64,000 nt of DNA from Bacteroidota bacterium (GTDB lineage: Bacteria > Bacteroidota > Ignavibacteria > UBA10030 > UBA8401). Both the position numbers and the translations under genes were made by a program. Under the pieces are notes generated by a model. The model ran no database searches. It saw only the letters and a program-made list of their open reading frames with translations, and was not told where the DNA came from. Shown in pieces: positions 34,163-43,779 of this stretch (position 1 is its first letter; every line of letters begins with the position of its first letter). The stretch covers positions 94,217-158,216 of the forward strand of contig JAJYOK010000004.1 in assembly GCA_021796215.1 (NCBI GenBank), written 5' to 3'.

Positions 34163-35374
34163 ATGACATTCGACACTGGTAATACCGGTTTTATGCTCGT
34201 TGCAACCAGCCTGGTAATGTTAATGACGCCTGGCCTGGCATTCTTCTATGGCGGGCTTGTCGGCAGAAAAAATGTTCTTACTATCATGATCCAAAGTTTT
34301 GTCTCGATGGGAGTCACGACAGTGCTCTGGTTTGCTTTCGGGTATTCCCTCTGTTTTAGCGGTGGACAGGGAGCAGTCATTGGTGATTTAAAGTATATGT
34401 TTTTGAGTGGAGTCAATCTTACGACCGCATTCGCGGGGGCCAACAGTATTCCAATCTGGGTCTTCATGGCCTACCAGATGATGTTTGCCCAAATCACACC
34501 TGCTCTCATCACCGGGGCATTCAGTAACAGAGTCCGGTTTCAATCATATTTGATCTTCCTCGTACTGTGGCTTGTATTCGTCTATTTCCCATTCGCCCAT
34601 ATGATTTGGGGCGGAGGGCTGCTAGCAAAATGGGGTGTTCTCGATTTTGCTGGTGGCATCGTTGTCCACACGATCGCCGGATTTTCTGCTCTGGCAAGTG
34701 TGTTTTTTGTAGGAAAACGCCGAGTGCACGATAAGGGACCGCATAGCATCCCACTCGTCGCGCTCGGTACGGGGCTTCTATGGTTCGGCTGGTATGGTTT
34801 CAACGCAGGCAGCGAATTACGTGTCGATGCGATAACTGCACTTGCCTTCATCAATACAGATGTGGCAGCTTCGTTCGCTGCAATAACGTGGTTGATCGTC
34901 GCTTGGTCTTTTGAGAAGAAACCAAAATTTGTTGGGCTGCTGACAGGATCAATCGCAGGACTCGCTGCGGTAACACCTGCTGCCGGATACGTTTCGACCG
35001 CGAGTGCAGCGACGATAGGCATTATGGCAAGCATCGTTTGTTATTTTGCGATCTATATGAAGAACAAGCTCCAGTGGGACGACGCACTGGATGTTTGGGG
35101 CGTCCATGGCGTGGGGGGATTTTTGGGTGTGATTGCATTGGGGATCAGTGCTGACTTGACAATGAACCCCTCCGGCTCGAATGGGCTCTCGTTGGGAAAC
35201 TCTGTATTCTTCTTCAAAGAGACGTTCGCCGTAATCATTGCGGCATTCTATTCATTCATTTTCACATACGCCATGCTCTGGATTATTAATAAGGTGACTC
35301 CGGTAAAAGTGAGTATCCAAGAAGAGGAAATCGGTCTTGATGAGATCGAGCATGGAGAGCATGCGTATTTGTAG
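34163..35374 (+). CDS. amt: Ammonium transporter
   Basis: 403 residues, 11 predicted membrane helices. The Amt/Mep/Rh signatures are visible: FYGGLVGRKNVL, the first pore histidine in GGIVVHTIAGFSAL, LWFGWYGFNAGSEL, and the second pore histidine in DVWGVHGVGGFLG. It imports ammonium across the inner membrane. No glnK-type regulator is next to it, which is unusual, since amt and glnK are commonly paired. The start follows AAAGGAATTTTTAC. It is followed by a hairpin and then by a cytochrome operon. Confidence 0.95.
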   Translation: MTFDTGNTGFMLVATSLVMLMTPGLAFFYGGLVGRKNVLTIMIQSFVSMGVTTVLWFAFGYSLCFSGGQGAVIGDLKYMFLSGVNLTTAFAGANSIPIWVFMAYQMMFAQITPALITGAFSNRVRFQSYLIFLVLWLVFVYFPFAHMIWGGGLLAKWGVLDFAGGIVVHTIAGFSALASVFFVGKRRVHDKGPHSIPLVALGTGLLWFGWYGFNAGSELRVDAITALAFINTDVAASFAAITWLIVAWSFEKKPKFVGLLTGSIAGLAAVTPAAGYVSTASAATIGIMASIVCYFAIYMKNKLQWDDALDVWGVHGVGGFLGVIALGISADLTMNPSGSNGLSLGNSVFFFKETFAVIIAAFYSFIFTYAMLWIINKVTPVKVSIQEEEIGLDEIEHGEHAYL

Positions 35375-35988
35375 CAAAGAATTTTTTATAAGAACTGTTG
35401 GTCAGCCTTGCATGACCAATGAGCAACAATGATTGTTCTCATGGGTCCTTCGTGTTGCCCCAAACCTTTCAAGAACTGGGGCTTCCAAGGGTTACAATAA
35501 TTGAAAATAGCAGCCGACACGCCGCGAATGAGAAAGGAATTTTTGAAATAACGAGGGGAAGGTTTTCAGCGCTCTTAGTGGAAATATCAAGTCACCTAAG
35601 CTGAATCGGCATAAGAACATTTTGGGACATGCCGGGGAAGCAGCGCCGCTCTGATTCTTGAAGTATCAGTCCACATTTTGCGATATATGAAAAAGAAGGT
35701 GTGATTATTTCTTTCAAGAAAAGAGCGAACCATCGTCGATATTCAAAATCAGATGCGGAAAAACTGAGCTGTATTCGTAGGGCGATAAACCAGAGTAAGT
35801 TCGGCATTGCAGGAAGAAAAACCATTCACTATCTTACTGCACATTCAAACGCAAAAACAATTATTGTGAGAATAAAAACTTCCACCAATGCGAAGTGTAT
35901 AACAACTATTCTGAATGCGGAAAAGTAAAGAGGTGATCACGAACTATGCGAAAACCCAAAAGAAAAAGAAACTCTTTAAATATGGAAT
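35375..35988. other. Intergenic region between amt and the cytochrome operon
   Basis: 614 bases. It begins with two adjacent hairpins that probably end amt: TTGGTC/GACCAA at 35398-35419 and TGAG-AACAA/TTGTT-CTCA at 35420-35441. A 75-codon plus-strand frame at 35701-35928 is Lys/Arg/Ser-rich with no motif and is not accepted. The promoter of the haptahaem cytochrome operon should lie towards the right end. Confidence 0.45.
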
Positions 35989-36924
35989 ATGAGATTTATA
36001 CCTGCGCTAATTAGCGTTATGTTTTTATCGGCAGTTACATTAGCTGCAACCATAAAGCCCCCTTCGACAAAGGAGACTAATCAATATTGTTTTAGATGTC
36101 ATTCGATGGCGACCCTTTCTTACAGGGATGAAGCAACGGGAATAATTAAAAGCCTGTCGGTCAACCCTGAAGAATTTTACAATTCAAATCATAAGAATCT
36201 TGCATGCATTGCATGCCATTCAAAAGACTTTAAAAATTTTCCGCACGATGTAACGCTTAACAATGAAAATCTTTATTGCCTGAATTGTCATAAAGATGAA
36301 CCTAAGTTTCAGAAGTTTCATTTTCACAACATCGAAAGCACGTTTAAGGAAAGCGTTCATTATAAAAAGATGGGCGATAAATTTACATGTTTCGATTGTC
36401 ATGACCCGCATAGCTTTAAAATAAACGCAAGAGTAAACCGGGAAATTAAAGAAACCGTTCTCTACGATAATCATATTTGTTTGAAGTGCCATGACAACAC
36501 TTCAACGATCAAAAATTTATCGGGACAGCTTTTACCCGCTTTGAATATTGCTCATTCATGGCTGCCTCATATTAGCCTGCACTGGAAATCGGTTCGATGC
36601 ATTGACTGTCATACCTCTCCTAATGCACCCGGCGTTAGCCATTTAATTTTATCCAAAGAGCACGCAGTGAAAAATTGTGTTGAATGCCATTCGAAAAATT
36701 CAATTTTACTTCAGTCGCTCTACAAGTTTCAAACGAAGCGAGAAAGAGACAAAGAAGGTTTTATTAATGCTGTTATCTTGAACAACGCCTATGTCATTGG
36801 CGCCACTAGAAATTATTATTTGAATTTGCTCAGCTTCATCATTTTTGGAATAGTCATAGTTGCTCTCTCCGTCCATGGAATTTTACGATGGAAATCTCAT
36901 AAAGGAAATTTCGGTGAAAAGTAA
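35989..36924 (+). CDS. Heptahaem cytochrome c with C-terminal membrane anchor
   Basis: 311 residues. Signal sequence (FIPALISVMFLSAVTLAA), then seven CxxCH sites: CFRCH, CIACH, CLNCH, CFDCH, CLKCH, CIDCH and CVECH. A hydrophobic helix near the C-terminus (YLNLLSFIIFGIVIVALSVHGIL) fixes the haem domain to the inner membrane facing the periplasm. Its end overlaps the next gene by 11 bases. With the cytochrome b it could form a quinone-linked electron conduit like Geobacter Cbc complexes; that comparison is by gene composition, not by alignment. Several single His residues near the CxxCH sites could be distal ligands. Confidence 0.85.
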   Translation: MRFIPALISVMFLSAVTLAATIKPPSTKETNQYCFRCHSMATLSYRDEATGIIKSLSVNPEEFYNSNHKNLACIACHSKDFKNFPHDVTLNNENLYCLNCHKDEPKFQKFHFHNIESTFKESVHYKKMGDKFTCFDCHDPHSFKINARVNREIKETVLYDNHICLKCHDNTSTIKNLSGQLLPALNIAHSWLPHISLHWKSVRCIDCHTSPNAPGVSHLILSKEHAVKNCVECHSKNSILLQSLYKFQTKRERDKEGFINAVILNNAYVIGATRNYYLNLLSFIIFGIVIVALSVHGILRWKSHKGNFGEK

Positions 36925-37588
36925 GAAAGAATATTTTTACCCTGTCTGGCTGCGAACCTGGCACTGGCTTAATGCGCTGCTTTTCCTTTTGCTCATCTTT
37001 ACCGGCGTGAATATGCAGTATGCAAACATAAAATCCCCCCTTATTGAATTTCATTCCGCAGTAACATTACATAATGTTTCGGGTATAACTCTTACCCTCA
37101 ACTATCTGTTTTTTATCGTAGTGAATTTTATCTCTGGCAATTACAAGCAGTACATACCAACGCTTCAAAATTTCATTTCGAATTTAGTGCTGCAAACAAA
37201 TTTTTATTTGCATGGAATTTTTAAGAATGAAGAGCATCCTTTTAAAATTTCCAATAATCGAAAATTCAATCCGCTTCAACAATTTACCTATTTACAAATT
37301 ATGTACGCCGCAGTTCCGATCATGGTCATGACCGGGTGGGCATTACTCTTCCCGGAAGTTTTAATCAAACAGATGTTCGGTATTTCAGGATTAACATTAA
37401 CTGATATTGTCCATACAATCGGCGCATTCTTTCTGTCCGTTTTTATAATCGGACATATTTATCTCGCAACAACCGGCACTACTATTTTAATCAACTTCAA
37501 AGCTATGGTTACCGGCTGGCATTTTTCGCCGGATGAAGAATCAGAACCTCATATTTACTCAACTGAAGAGGCATCGAATGAAAAATAA
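36914..37588 (+). CDS. Di-haem cytochrome b (quinone-linked membrane subunit)
   Basis: 224 residues from the GTG at 36914, which has AAAGGA seven bases upstream and overlaps the previous stop by 11 bases; the longer ATG frame from 36860 is inside the cytochrome c gene. Four to five membrane helices. Histidines placed as haem ligands: WLRTWHWLNALLF, EFHSAVTLHNVSG and DIVHTIGAFFLSVFIIGHIYLATTG. This is the cytochrome b561/formate dehydrogenase gamma-like fold (PF01292-type). It would exchange electrons between the quinone pool and the two multihaem cytochromes encoded beside it. Confidence 0.85.
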   Translation: MKSKKEYFYPVWLRTWHWLNALLFLLLIFTGVNMQYANIKSPLIEFHSAVTLHNVSGITLTLNYLFFIVVNFISGNYKQYIPTLQNFISNLVLQTNFYLHGIFKNEEHPFKISNNRKFNPLQQFTYLQIMYAAVPIMVMTGWALLFPEVLIKQMFGISGLTLTDIVHTIGAFFLSVFIIGHIYLATTGTTILINFKAMVTGWHFSPDEESEPHIYSTEEASNEK

Positions 37589-39794
37589 ATATTTTAAAAT
37601 TCCAAAAACTAAAACCGGCAAACTCGCTTTCGCCCTTATTGTCATTATCGTGCTGGGTGGGATTTTTATGCAGGTTCTCTATGAGCCCTTATTCGAATGG
37701 TACACCGGAGTGAAAAACGGTACGCTAACATACGATTCGAGCATAAAACTTACCGACGAAGAATTTAACTCGCTTGCTGAAGATCTTACGTATCAAGACA
37801 GGCTACAGCGCGCCGAGGACATGACAAAGAATGAAACAGATCCGTTTACAAGAAAAGTTAAAATGGAAATACTGATGAACACTCCTTCGTTTATTCATCA
37901 GACTAAATTTGATCATATAAAATATTTCAGAGATGCCGGCATTCGTCAATATAAAGGACCTGAAACTTGCTTACAATGTCACGAAGATATTAGCGTTCGT
38001 CATTCCGATGGCTCAACGGAAAAAGTAAACACAATGGATGATATTGTTAACTCTGTTCACTTCCAATTCCAGCGGAGAGCGGCGGGATTTTCTACTTACG
38101 GGTTCAATGGCAAACAAGTAAATAAAAACACTCGACCGATTCCCGTCGGCAAAATAGATCGCGCTTGCGGAATTCCCGGTAGCTTTTCATGGACAGGCTG
38201 GGCTGATTTAATTAAAACTAAACCTGATAGTCTTCATGGAAAAATTCTTCTTAGAAGTGAGGGCTGTGGACAATGCCACATCGGCGGCAATTATCAGCCT
38301 GCGACTGAAGATATGATGCCCTTCGGCGAGGTGCCTTTATCTGCAAAAGAAGGAATTGATTGCCTTATCTGTCACTCTCAAAGCTATGATATGAATGAAA
38401 AATATGTTATACAGGATGCAATCGGGTTAAGATGGAATGAAGATCGAAGCATGAAAGCAGCAATGACTGTTACAAAGCCGACAAATACTAATTGCTTGTA
38501 CTGCCATCAACATAATTTTGGCGGAGATACTTATTCCGGGAATGTAGCCGCTCATAATTTAGGATATAAAAATCCGCGCATCCTTCATGCGGGCGCTAAA
38601 CGCGGCATGCCTTTTAGTCCCGAAGAAGATGTCCATGCCGCTGCGGGAGTTCAATGCATAGATTGCCATGTTCCCGAAGGGCATAAAATTCCCCGTGGAA
38701 CCAAAGGCACCGATTTGGTCGCTAATGATTTACCTGATAAACCAGTCGCGTGCGAAAACTGCCATACATCGGCGCCGCATACTAAAAATGAATTGGAACG
38801 CGTTATACTGAACGGACATGTTGCTCGCGTCGCGTGCGAAACTTGCCACATTCCATATTTAAGAGATGATAATGTTGTTCTAAGAGATTGGGTGCATTCA
38901 ACTTATAACAAAGAAGAAGGTATGTATGTGTACACAGACATACTAAAATCCGGTGAGCCTGATATTGGCTTTAATTATTTTTGGTACAACGGCAACGGAA
39001 CTTTTCTTGCCGGCGCTTTAGGCAATAACCCGAATAAATCTGATCGTTACGACCCTCTGATGAATCAAATGACAAACATAACCAACTCCACTGCTCTGGC
39101 TGAAATTAGAAATAATGTTAAAAATGATTTTAATATGGATGAAGCGCAAGCGGAAAAATATATGCTTGCAGTTACCAATACCCTTTCACAGCTTTCTCCC
39201 GGAATGGTTGCGGAAAGAGAAAAAGATATTACTGAACATTTAACCTCAATCGGCAATCTTGGCGACAGCAAAATATATCCGTTCAAATTATTTAACGCAT
39301 ATATGTACGAAGACATGTCTAACCAAGGCCCGTTCGGCGCAATGATACTTCCATTTGATTATCCGACTTATTATGAAACCGGCAACTCGCTTGAGGCAAT
39401 GAAGACGGCAATCAAAAATCCGATCATTAAAAGGATGTATCAATATCCATTTAAAAAATATATGATGGATGACTTTATGGGGTATTTCGGCGTCAAAACA
39501 TGGTCTGATGTTTATCCGATTGATAACAAAGGAAATCTAAGAAACATTGAGCCTCACTGGATGAGGCAGTTCGGTACATTGATGCTAAATCATTCGATAA
39601 AGAAAGAAGGGCTTGCCTGCGCATCATGCCATTCGCCACACGGAGTGCTCGATTTCAAAGAGCTTGGCTATTCAGCGGAAAGGATAAAAGATTTAACGCA
39701 TCTTAAAGAACTAAAATACTTTAAGACAAGACCTTCGGATGAAAAAACCATCAAGCCGCGGGATAAAAAGAGACGAAGGCAAATTAGCTTTTAA
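37578..39794 (+). CDS. Membrane-anchored octahaem cytochrome c
   Basis: 738 residues from the ATG at 37578 (overlaps the cytochrome b stop by 11 bases). An N-terminal uncleaved-looking helix (LAFALIVIIVLGGIFMQVLY) is followed by eight CxxCH sites: CLQCH, CGQCH, CLICH, CLYCH, CIDCH, CENCH, CETCH and CASCH. The block RSEGCGQCHIGG..KEGIDCLICHSQSYDM resembles octahaem tetrathionate-reductase-type cytochromes, which reduce sulfur or nitrogen oxyanions; the assignment is tentative. The C-terminal ~170 residues carry one haem (LACASCHSPHGVLDFKELGY). A periplasmic terminal oxidoreductase fed by the cytochrome b is the likely role. Confidence 0.8.
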   Translation: MKNKYFKIPKTKTGKLAFALIVIIVLGGIFMQVLYEPLFEWYTGVKNGTLTYDSSIKLTDEEFNSLAEDLTYQDRLQRAEDMTKNETDPFTRKVKMEILMNTPSFIHQTKFDHIKYFRDAGIRQYKGPETCLQCHEDISVRHSDGSTEKVNTMDDIVNSVHFQFQRRAAGFSTYGFNGKQVNKNTRPIPVGKIDRACGIPGSFSWTGWADLIKTKPDSLHGKILLRSEGCGQCHIGGNYQPATEDMMPFGEVPLSAKEGIDCLICHSQSYDMNEKYVIQDAIGLRWNEDRSMKAAMTVTKPTNTNCLYCHQHNFGGDTYSGNVAAHNLGYKNPRILHAGAKRGMPFSPEEDVHAAAGVQCIDCHVPEGHKIPRGTKGTDLVANDLPDKPVACENCHTSAPHTKNELERVILNGHVARVACETCHIPYLRDDNVVLRDWVHSTYNKEEGMYVYTDILKSGEPDIGFNYFWYNGNGTFLAGALGNNPNKSDRYDPLMNQMTNITNSTALAEIRNNVKNDFNMDEAQAEKYMLAVTNTLSQLSPGMVAEREKDITEHLTSIGNLGDSKIYPFKLFNAYMYEDMSNQGPFGAMILPFDYPTYYETGNSLEAMKTAIKNPIIKRMYQYPFKKYMMDDFMGYFGVKTWSDVYPIDNKGNLRNIEPHWMRQFGTLMLNHSIKKEGLACASCHSPHGVLDFKELGYSAERIKDLTHLKELKYFKTRPSDEKTIKPRDKKRRRQISF

Positions 39795-39824
39795 AAATAA
39801 TTTGAAGGAAGTTCAATAAACCAC

Positions 39825-39843
39825 CCCGACACAAGTGTCGAGG
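39825..39843. repeat. Palindrome in the convergent gap
   Basis: CGACAC-AA-GTGTCG with outer C/G bases, between the octahaem cytochrome gene (+) and the ATPase gene (-). It is short of T tracts and looks more like one of the dispersed GC-rich palindromes of this genome, though it may also end transcription. Confidence 0.4.
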
Positions 39844-39854
39844 AATTCTTTCGA

Positions 39855-42800
39855 TTAAAAATTTTTCTTCAGCCGCCTCAACGCTTGACCGACAACTTGT
39901 GCAACCGCTTCTCTTTTTCTCTTTCTATCGGCTTCTGAGACAGCCCGGTATTGCACCTTGACCCGATACCCTTTGATTCGCTGTTCGCCACCTGCTTCCT
40001 GTGCCAATTGTTCATCAAGAAATAAAAATAACTCTTCCGGTTCAAAGAAGAGCACCTTCGATTGTTCATCTGCCGGGAGCTTCTCGGTTACCAATCTTTT
40101 AACAGCCTCGAGATTCTTTTTCTCAGATGAACATACAATGATTGTGTCATATCCGGCCCGGAGGCACTTCTCTATATTATGAAGCTCCTGCACATCGCCA
40201 GTCGTCACTGAAATCTCACACGCGATCCGTCTCCCATCTCGCTCAAGACCGACATCCACTCTTCCGCCATCCGATGTCGGTTCTTCAATCACCGCACGAT
40301 AGCCTCTTTGCTCAGCCATTTTCTTGATGAGCGTCTGAAGGTAGCGATGACGCGACACATCCTGACGAGGGGCTGACTCTGTTACAAATGTAAGTTCGGG
40401 CTTCTCAATTGTTGTTGGGATATGTATTTCTTGTTTTGAATCGTCTTTAGCTTTTGGCAAAGGCACTACAACGGAAATGGGCGCTTGTTGAATGATTGGT
40501 GGTTCTTCCTTATATCCCAATTGTATTTCCCTTTTCTGATGTCCATATTTCGCGCGTGATCGTGCAATGATCGTTTCTCGCTTTCTTTGTGCTTCTTCAG
40601 AAGCCACGTGAGGCATCTCAAATGTCTTCAGATTGAAGTCATACTCTTTCCGCTCGACACGGGCGATCGCCTCTCCCACACCAAGATTTTGCAAATCGGT
40701 CGAATCAAAGAATGAGAATCCTGAACTCATTTTCTCCGCATCGAAATCCCCGAGACGGAAACAGATTCTGGTTGCCGGATTTGTGATCACAGAATTTGCC
40801 AGCGCTGTATTATACTCGAAAAGCTGACGCAGATCTTGATGAGCAGCCACCAATCCGAGCGACATCTTTCTCGAACTGACGAGCATTGTTGCGATGGATT
40901 GTGTGATAAAATTTTGAAATTCATCGAGATACAAAAAAAACGGCTCCCGTTCGCTCTGCACCTGCCGCGCCATGATGACCTGATATAGTTTAGAGACAAG
41001 AAGTGAACCCAACAAATGAGAGTTTTCCTCTCCAATCACACCTTGAGCAAGCTTCACGAGAAGAATTTTTCTTCCTCTGACGATTTCTTCAAGATCAAGC
41101 CCCGCTTTCTCTCCGACTATGTTCCGTATGATCTTGGGCCGTAAGAAAGCATCCAACCTTGTGAGTATGGAATTTTGAGAGCCGCTTCTCAGCGATGGAT
41201 ATTCCTTCTCCCAGAAGTATCTGATCTCGGCCTCACTGACAGAATGAAGAACCTGTCGTCTAAAATCTCCATCAATCAAAAAATGCCGCAAATCTATCAG
41301 CGTCATTTCTTCAGGATATTCAAGCATCGCCGCAATCGCATTCCCCAGCACTGTTGTCATCTGGTCTCCCCAGCTTGTCGCGAATCTTTGGAACAAACCT
41401 ACTAAGTCAGATGAAAGAACTGTCTTTTCAATTTCGGAGTGGGCTTGGAGGATGTTGAACCCAACCGGATATTCCGTATCGCCCGGATCGAAGAGAATCA
41501 CGTCGTCGAATCTGTTCTCAGGAACATGTTCTATGATGCGATCAATGAGATCGCCGTGCGGGTCGCAGAGACACACTCCGATCCCGGCTTTTATATCCTG
41601 ACAGATTAAATTTAGTAACAGCGTCGATTTGCCAGTGCCGGTCGAACCTAAGACATGAATATGCCTCAGCCGCTGGTCTGTGCTCAGGTTAACTGTTGTC
41701 AGTTTTCCCTCGTGAAGGTTTTTGCCAAGAACGTAGTTTCCATGTGCTGTGATTGCCGGTGGTGACTTGGTCTTGCGAGCACTCTTTCTTTTGAGTTTTC
41801 TCGATTGAACAGAGGCGGAAGGAAAATGGACGAAGCCCATCAACTCCTCGCTGTTAAGAATCGTCCCTGTGCGATGAGATTGACGAAGGATGACATCCTC
41901 GAAATGAACGTCACTATCATATCCGTCATTCGAGAGCGGAATCAGTTCATTGCTTGTCGGCTGTGCAAATGATGAAATGCCGCTTGCAAGTGATCGCGCA
42001 ATTTCCCATGCCCTATCTTCTGTTGAACTTTGTCCGATAATCCTCAGCACAACTGCATAAAGAGGGCGTTGAATTTTCTTCCGGGCAAGAGGAACCATCT
42101 CCGGTGCGTCGGCAAAGAAAGGATCACCGTATGCATCGGTCACAGAATGAAGAATGCTTTCTGCCCACGGATTCCTCATACTCTGAAAAATCACCTGCAG
42201 CAGCCCAGTATCTTGTGATGATAGACTATCCAACGCGGCAATGATGCCAAGCAACGGATCGGGATCAAGGCTTTGAAAAGTTTTCAAGGAACGCATGAAC
42301 TCATCGCTGAGACCAAAGTCAACAATCACAGTATGCTCGTTGCATAATGTCTGTGAAAGACCGACTCCTTCTTCTATCGTTGCGTCAGGAAAAACGGAGC
42401 GGATGTGGGATTCAACATACGGCCTGTCCGGTTCCCGGCAAGCGATCTGCAACTGGATGCTGCCCGATGCACCGACGATCTCATAACTCACTGGATAGTT
42501 GCAGGAACCTAAATTCAGAAGAAGCTGCTCGGCATACTCCGAAGGTATCTTTCGGTCGTGCGGAAGACTGATCCCAAGCTCGATGATGTCATCCTCATTC
42601 TCAAATGGTGCGGGAATTAGTTCTTCTTCCTCCAAAGGTATATTTGCAGAAGACTCTTCCGCTTTTCGGAATCCAGACTTTAACTCTTCAACAAGAGAGC
42701 TGAGGAACGTGGGCTTACTCCCATCATCAATCGGCGTTTGGAAAGAAGCATAAGCATGAACAAACGGCTCGAAGGGAGGTTCAAGCTCAACCAGGGAGTT

Positions 42801-42878
42801 CCACACATCCCAACCCCTCCCCCTCATCTCCCAGCGATACCAATGTGCGGTCAATGCCTCTGCGCTGAAGTCATTCAT
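39855..42878 (-). CDS. VirD4/HerA-like DNA-transfer ATPase with C-terminal PD-(D/E)xK-like domain
   Basis: 1007 residues. The N-terminal ~380 are a poorly conserved alpha/beta part. The motor domain has Walker A GSTGTGKST at 411-419, CDPHGDL and Walker B FLYLDEFQNF at 648-657, followed by a Q-rich sensor (AAHQDLRQL), as in TraD/VirD4 coupling proteins and HerA. A long linker leads to residues ~845-955, where GGRVDVGLERDG (D875) and ACEIS (E888-x-S890) resemble a PD-(D/E)xK nuclease core with Ser in place of the usual Lys. It ends with a basic tail KGYRVKVQYRAVSE. It probably translocates or processes DNA of a mobile element. A decayed copy of its tail lies at 25430-25609. The 182-residue protein is encoded four bases upstream. 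Confidence 0.82.
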   Translation of the reverse strand: MNDFSAEALTAHWYRWEMRGRGWDVWNSLVELEPPFEPFVHAYASFQTPIDDGSKPTFLSSLVEELKSGFRKAEESSANIPLEEEELIPAPFENEDDIIELGISLPHDRKIPSEYAEQLLLNLGSCNYPVSYEIVGASGSIQLQIACREPDRPYVESHIRSVFPDATIEEGVGLSQTLCNEHTVIVDFGLSDEFMRSLKTFQSLDPDPLLGIIAALDSLSSQDTGLLQVIFQSMRNPWAESILHSVTDAYGDPFFADAPEMVPLARKKIQRPLYAVVLRIIGQSSTEDRAWEIARSLASGISSFAQPTSNELIPLSNDGYDSDVHFEDVILRQSHRTGTILNSEELMGFVHFPSASVQSRKLKRKSARKTKSPPAITAHGNYVLGKNLHEGKLTTVNLSTDQRLRHIHVLGSTGTGKSTLLLNLICQDIKAGIGVCLCDPHGDLIDRIIEHVPENRFDDVILFDPGDTEYPVGFNILQAHSEIEKTVLSSDLVGLFQRFATSWGDQMTTVLGNAIAAMLEYPEEMTLIDLRHFLIDGDFRRQVLHSVSEAEIRYFWEKEYPSLRSGSQNSILTRLDAFLRPKIIRNIVGEKAGLDLEEIVRGRKILLVKLAQGVIGEENSHLLGSLLVSKLYQVIMARQVQSEREPFFLYLDEFQNFITQSIATMLVSSRKMSLGLVAAHQDLRQLFEYNTALANSVITNPATRICFRLGDFDAEKMSSGFSFFDSTDLQNLGVGEAIARVERKEYDFNLKTFEMPHVASEEAQRKRETIIARSRAKYGHQKREIQLGYKEEPPIIQQAPISVVVPLPKAKDDSKQEIHIPTTIEKPELTFVTESAPRQDVSRHRYLQTLIKKMAEQRGYRAVIEEPTSDGGRVDVGLERDGRRIACEISVTTGDVQELHNIEKCLRAGYDTIIVCSSEKKNLEAVKRLVTEKLPADEQSKVLFFEPEELFLFLDEQLAQEAGGEQRIKGYRVKVQYRAVSEADRKRKREAVAQVVGQALRRLKKNF

Positions 42879-42882
42879 GGCT

Positions 42883-43431
42883 TCACATTTTCTTCCTAAA
42901 GAGCTCGCGCATGATCGGTTTCCTCTCAGACTCGGACAATAACCGTAATCCCTGCCCCTTCATTTTTTGGTCCAATACTTCAACCACCGCCGAATGCACG
43001 CTGTCTTGAAACATTAATGCCGTGTCAATTCTGTAAAAGGTCTCGGGGCGAAACATCGTGATCAAGAGCGGACCGAGAAGAGGAATATTGCTGATCACTG
43101 AGCTCGGTATCTCGCCAAGCCACCATGATACAAAGAAGTCTTTGCCGAATGGTGCCGCACAGACGTGAAATACATATTCACGCCGGCTGATCAGGAGATA
43201 CATCCGCTTTGCCGAGGCAATTCCACCCTCATGGAAATGTTCTACCCACACTTTCACATCCGGGATTTTCCTCACGTCGATTAATCCGTCAACCTCTTCA
43301 TAGAAGTCTTCGACGGAAACCCGAAGCCCTTGAACGAGATGATGCCAGTGAGAGATAATGACGGGTTTTCTCTTCCTAATGAGGATGAGGAAAAGCAATA
43401 GAAGAAATAAGAGGGTAAGGAATGTAAGCAT
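42883..43431 (-). CDS. Membrane-anchored hypothetical protein, partner of the DNA-transfer ATPase
   Basis: 182 residues. One N-terminal membrane helix (FLTLLFLLLLFLILI) followed by a basic stop-transfer (RKRKP) and a soluble alpha/beta domain with VKVWVEHFHEGG and DFFVSWWLGEIP. It ends four bases before the ATPase start, so the two proteins are co-expressed and may interact, for instance to hold the ATPase at the membrane. I do not recognise the family beyond this recurring arrangement. Confidence 0.65.
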   Translation of the reverse strand: MLTFLTLLFLLLLFLILIRKRKPVIISHWHHLVQGLRVSVEDFYEEVDGLIDVRKIPDVKVWVEHFHEGGIASAKRMYLLISRREYVFHVCAAPFGKDFFVSWWLGEIPSSVISNIPLLGPLLITMFRPETFYRIDTALMFQDSVHSAVVEVLDQKMKGQGLRLLSESERKPIMRELFRKKM

Positions 43432-43779
43432 AGAAAGTCCGAATTGATGAAAGAATTTTTATAGTTCTTCTTCCTCTTTAGTGAGATTGACTCGCTATCC
43501 AAGAAATCCGGGGAACTTTATTAAGCAGCTTCACGATTTTTTCAAGAGACTCGAACTTTGGTGAACACACCTGCTTTATTAATGCAGCTTCCCATCCATC
43601 ATGATTCTGAGGCTCTGTTATGAGGGATAAAGATAGTTATTGGTACGGTCAATTTCCAATCATTACGGAGGGATTTGATAGCCTTGATAATTGATATTTG
43701 ATTTTTTGCATGGTATACTACTGTTGACATTATCCCTCTGCGGCACTATAATAAAGCCGGTTATTTGAAAGAGGCACAT
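43432..43779. other. Intergenic region between the ATPase operon and the toxin-antitoxin pair
   Basis: 348 bases holding divergent promoters. One 50-codon minus-strand open stretch (43478 to about 43640: EPQNHDGWEAALIKQ then KIVKLLNKVPRISWIA, stop at 43480-43478) has protein-like composition but no ATG, so it may be a fragment of a lost gene. Confidence 0.35.
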
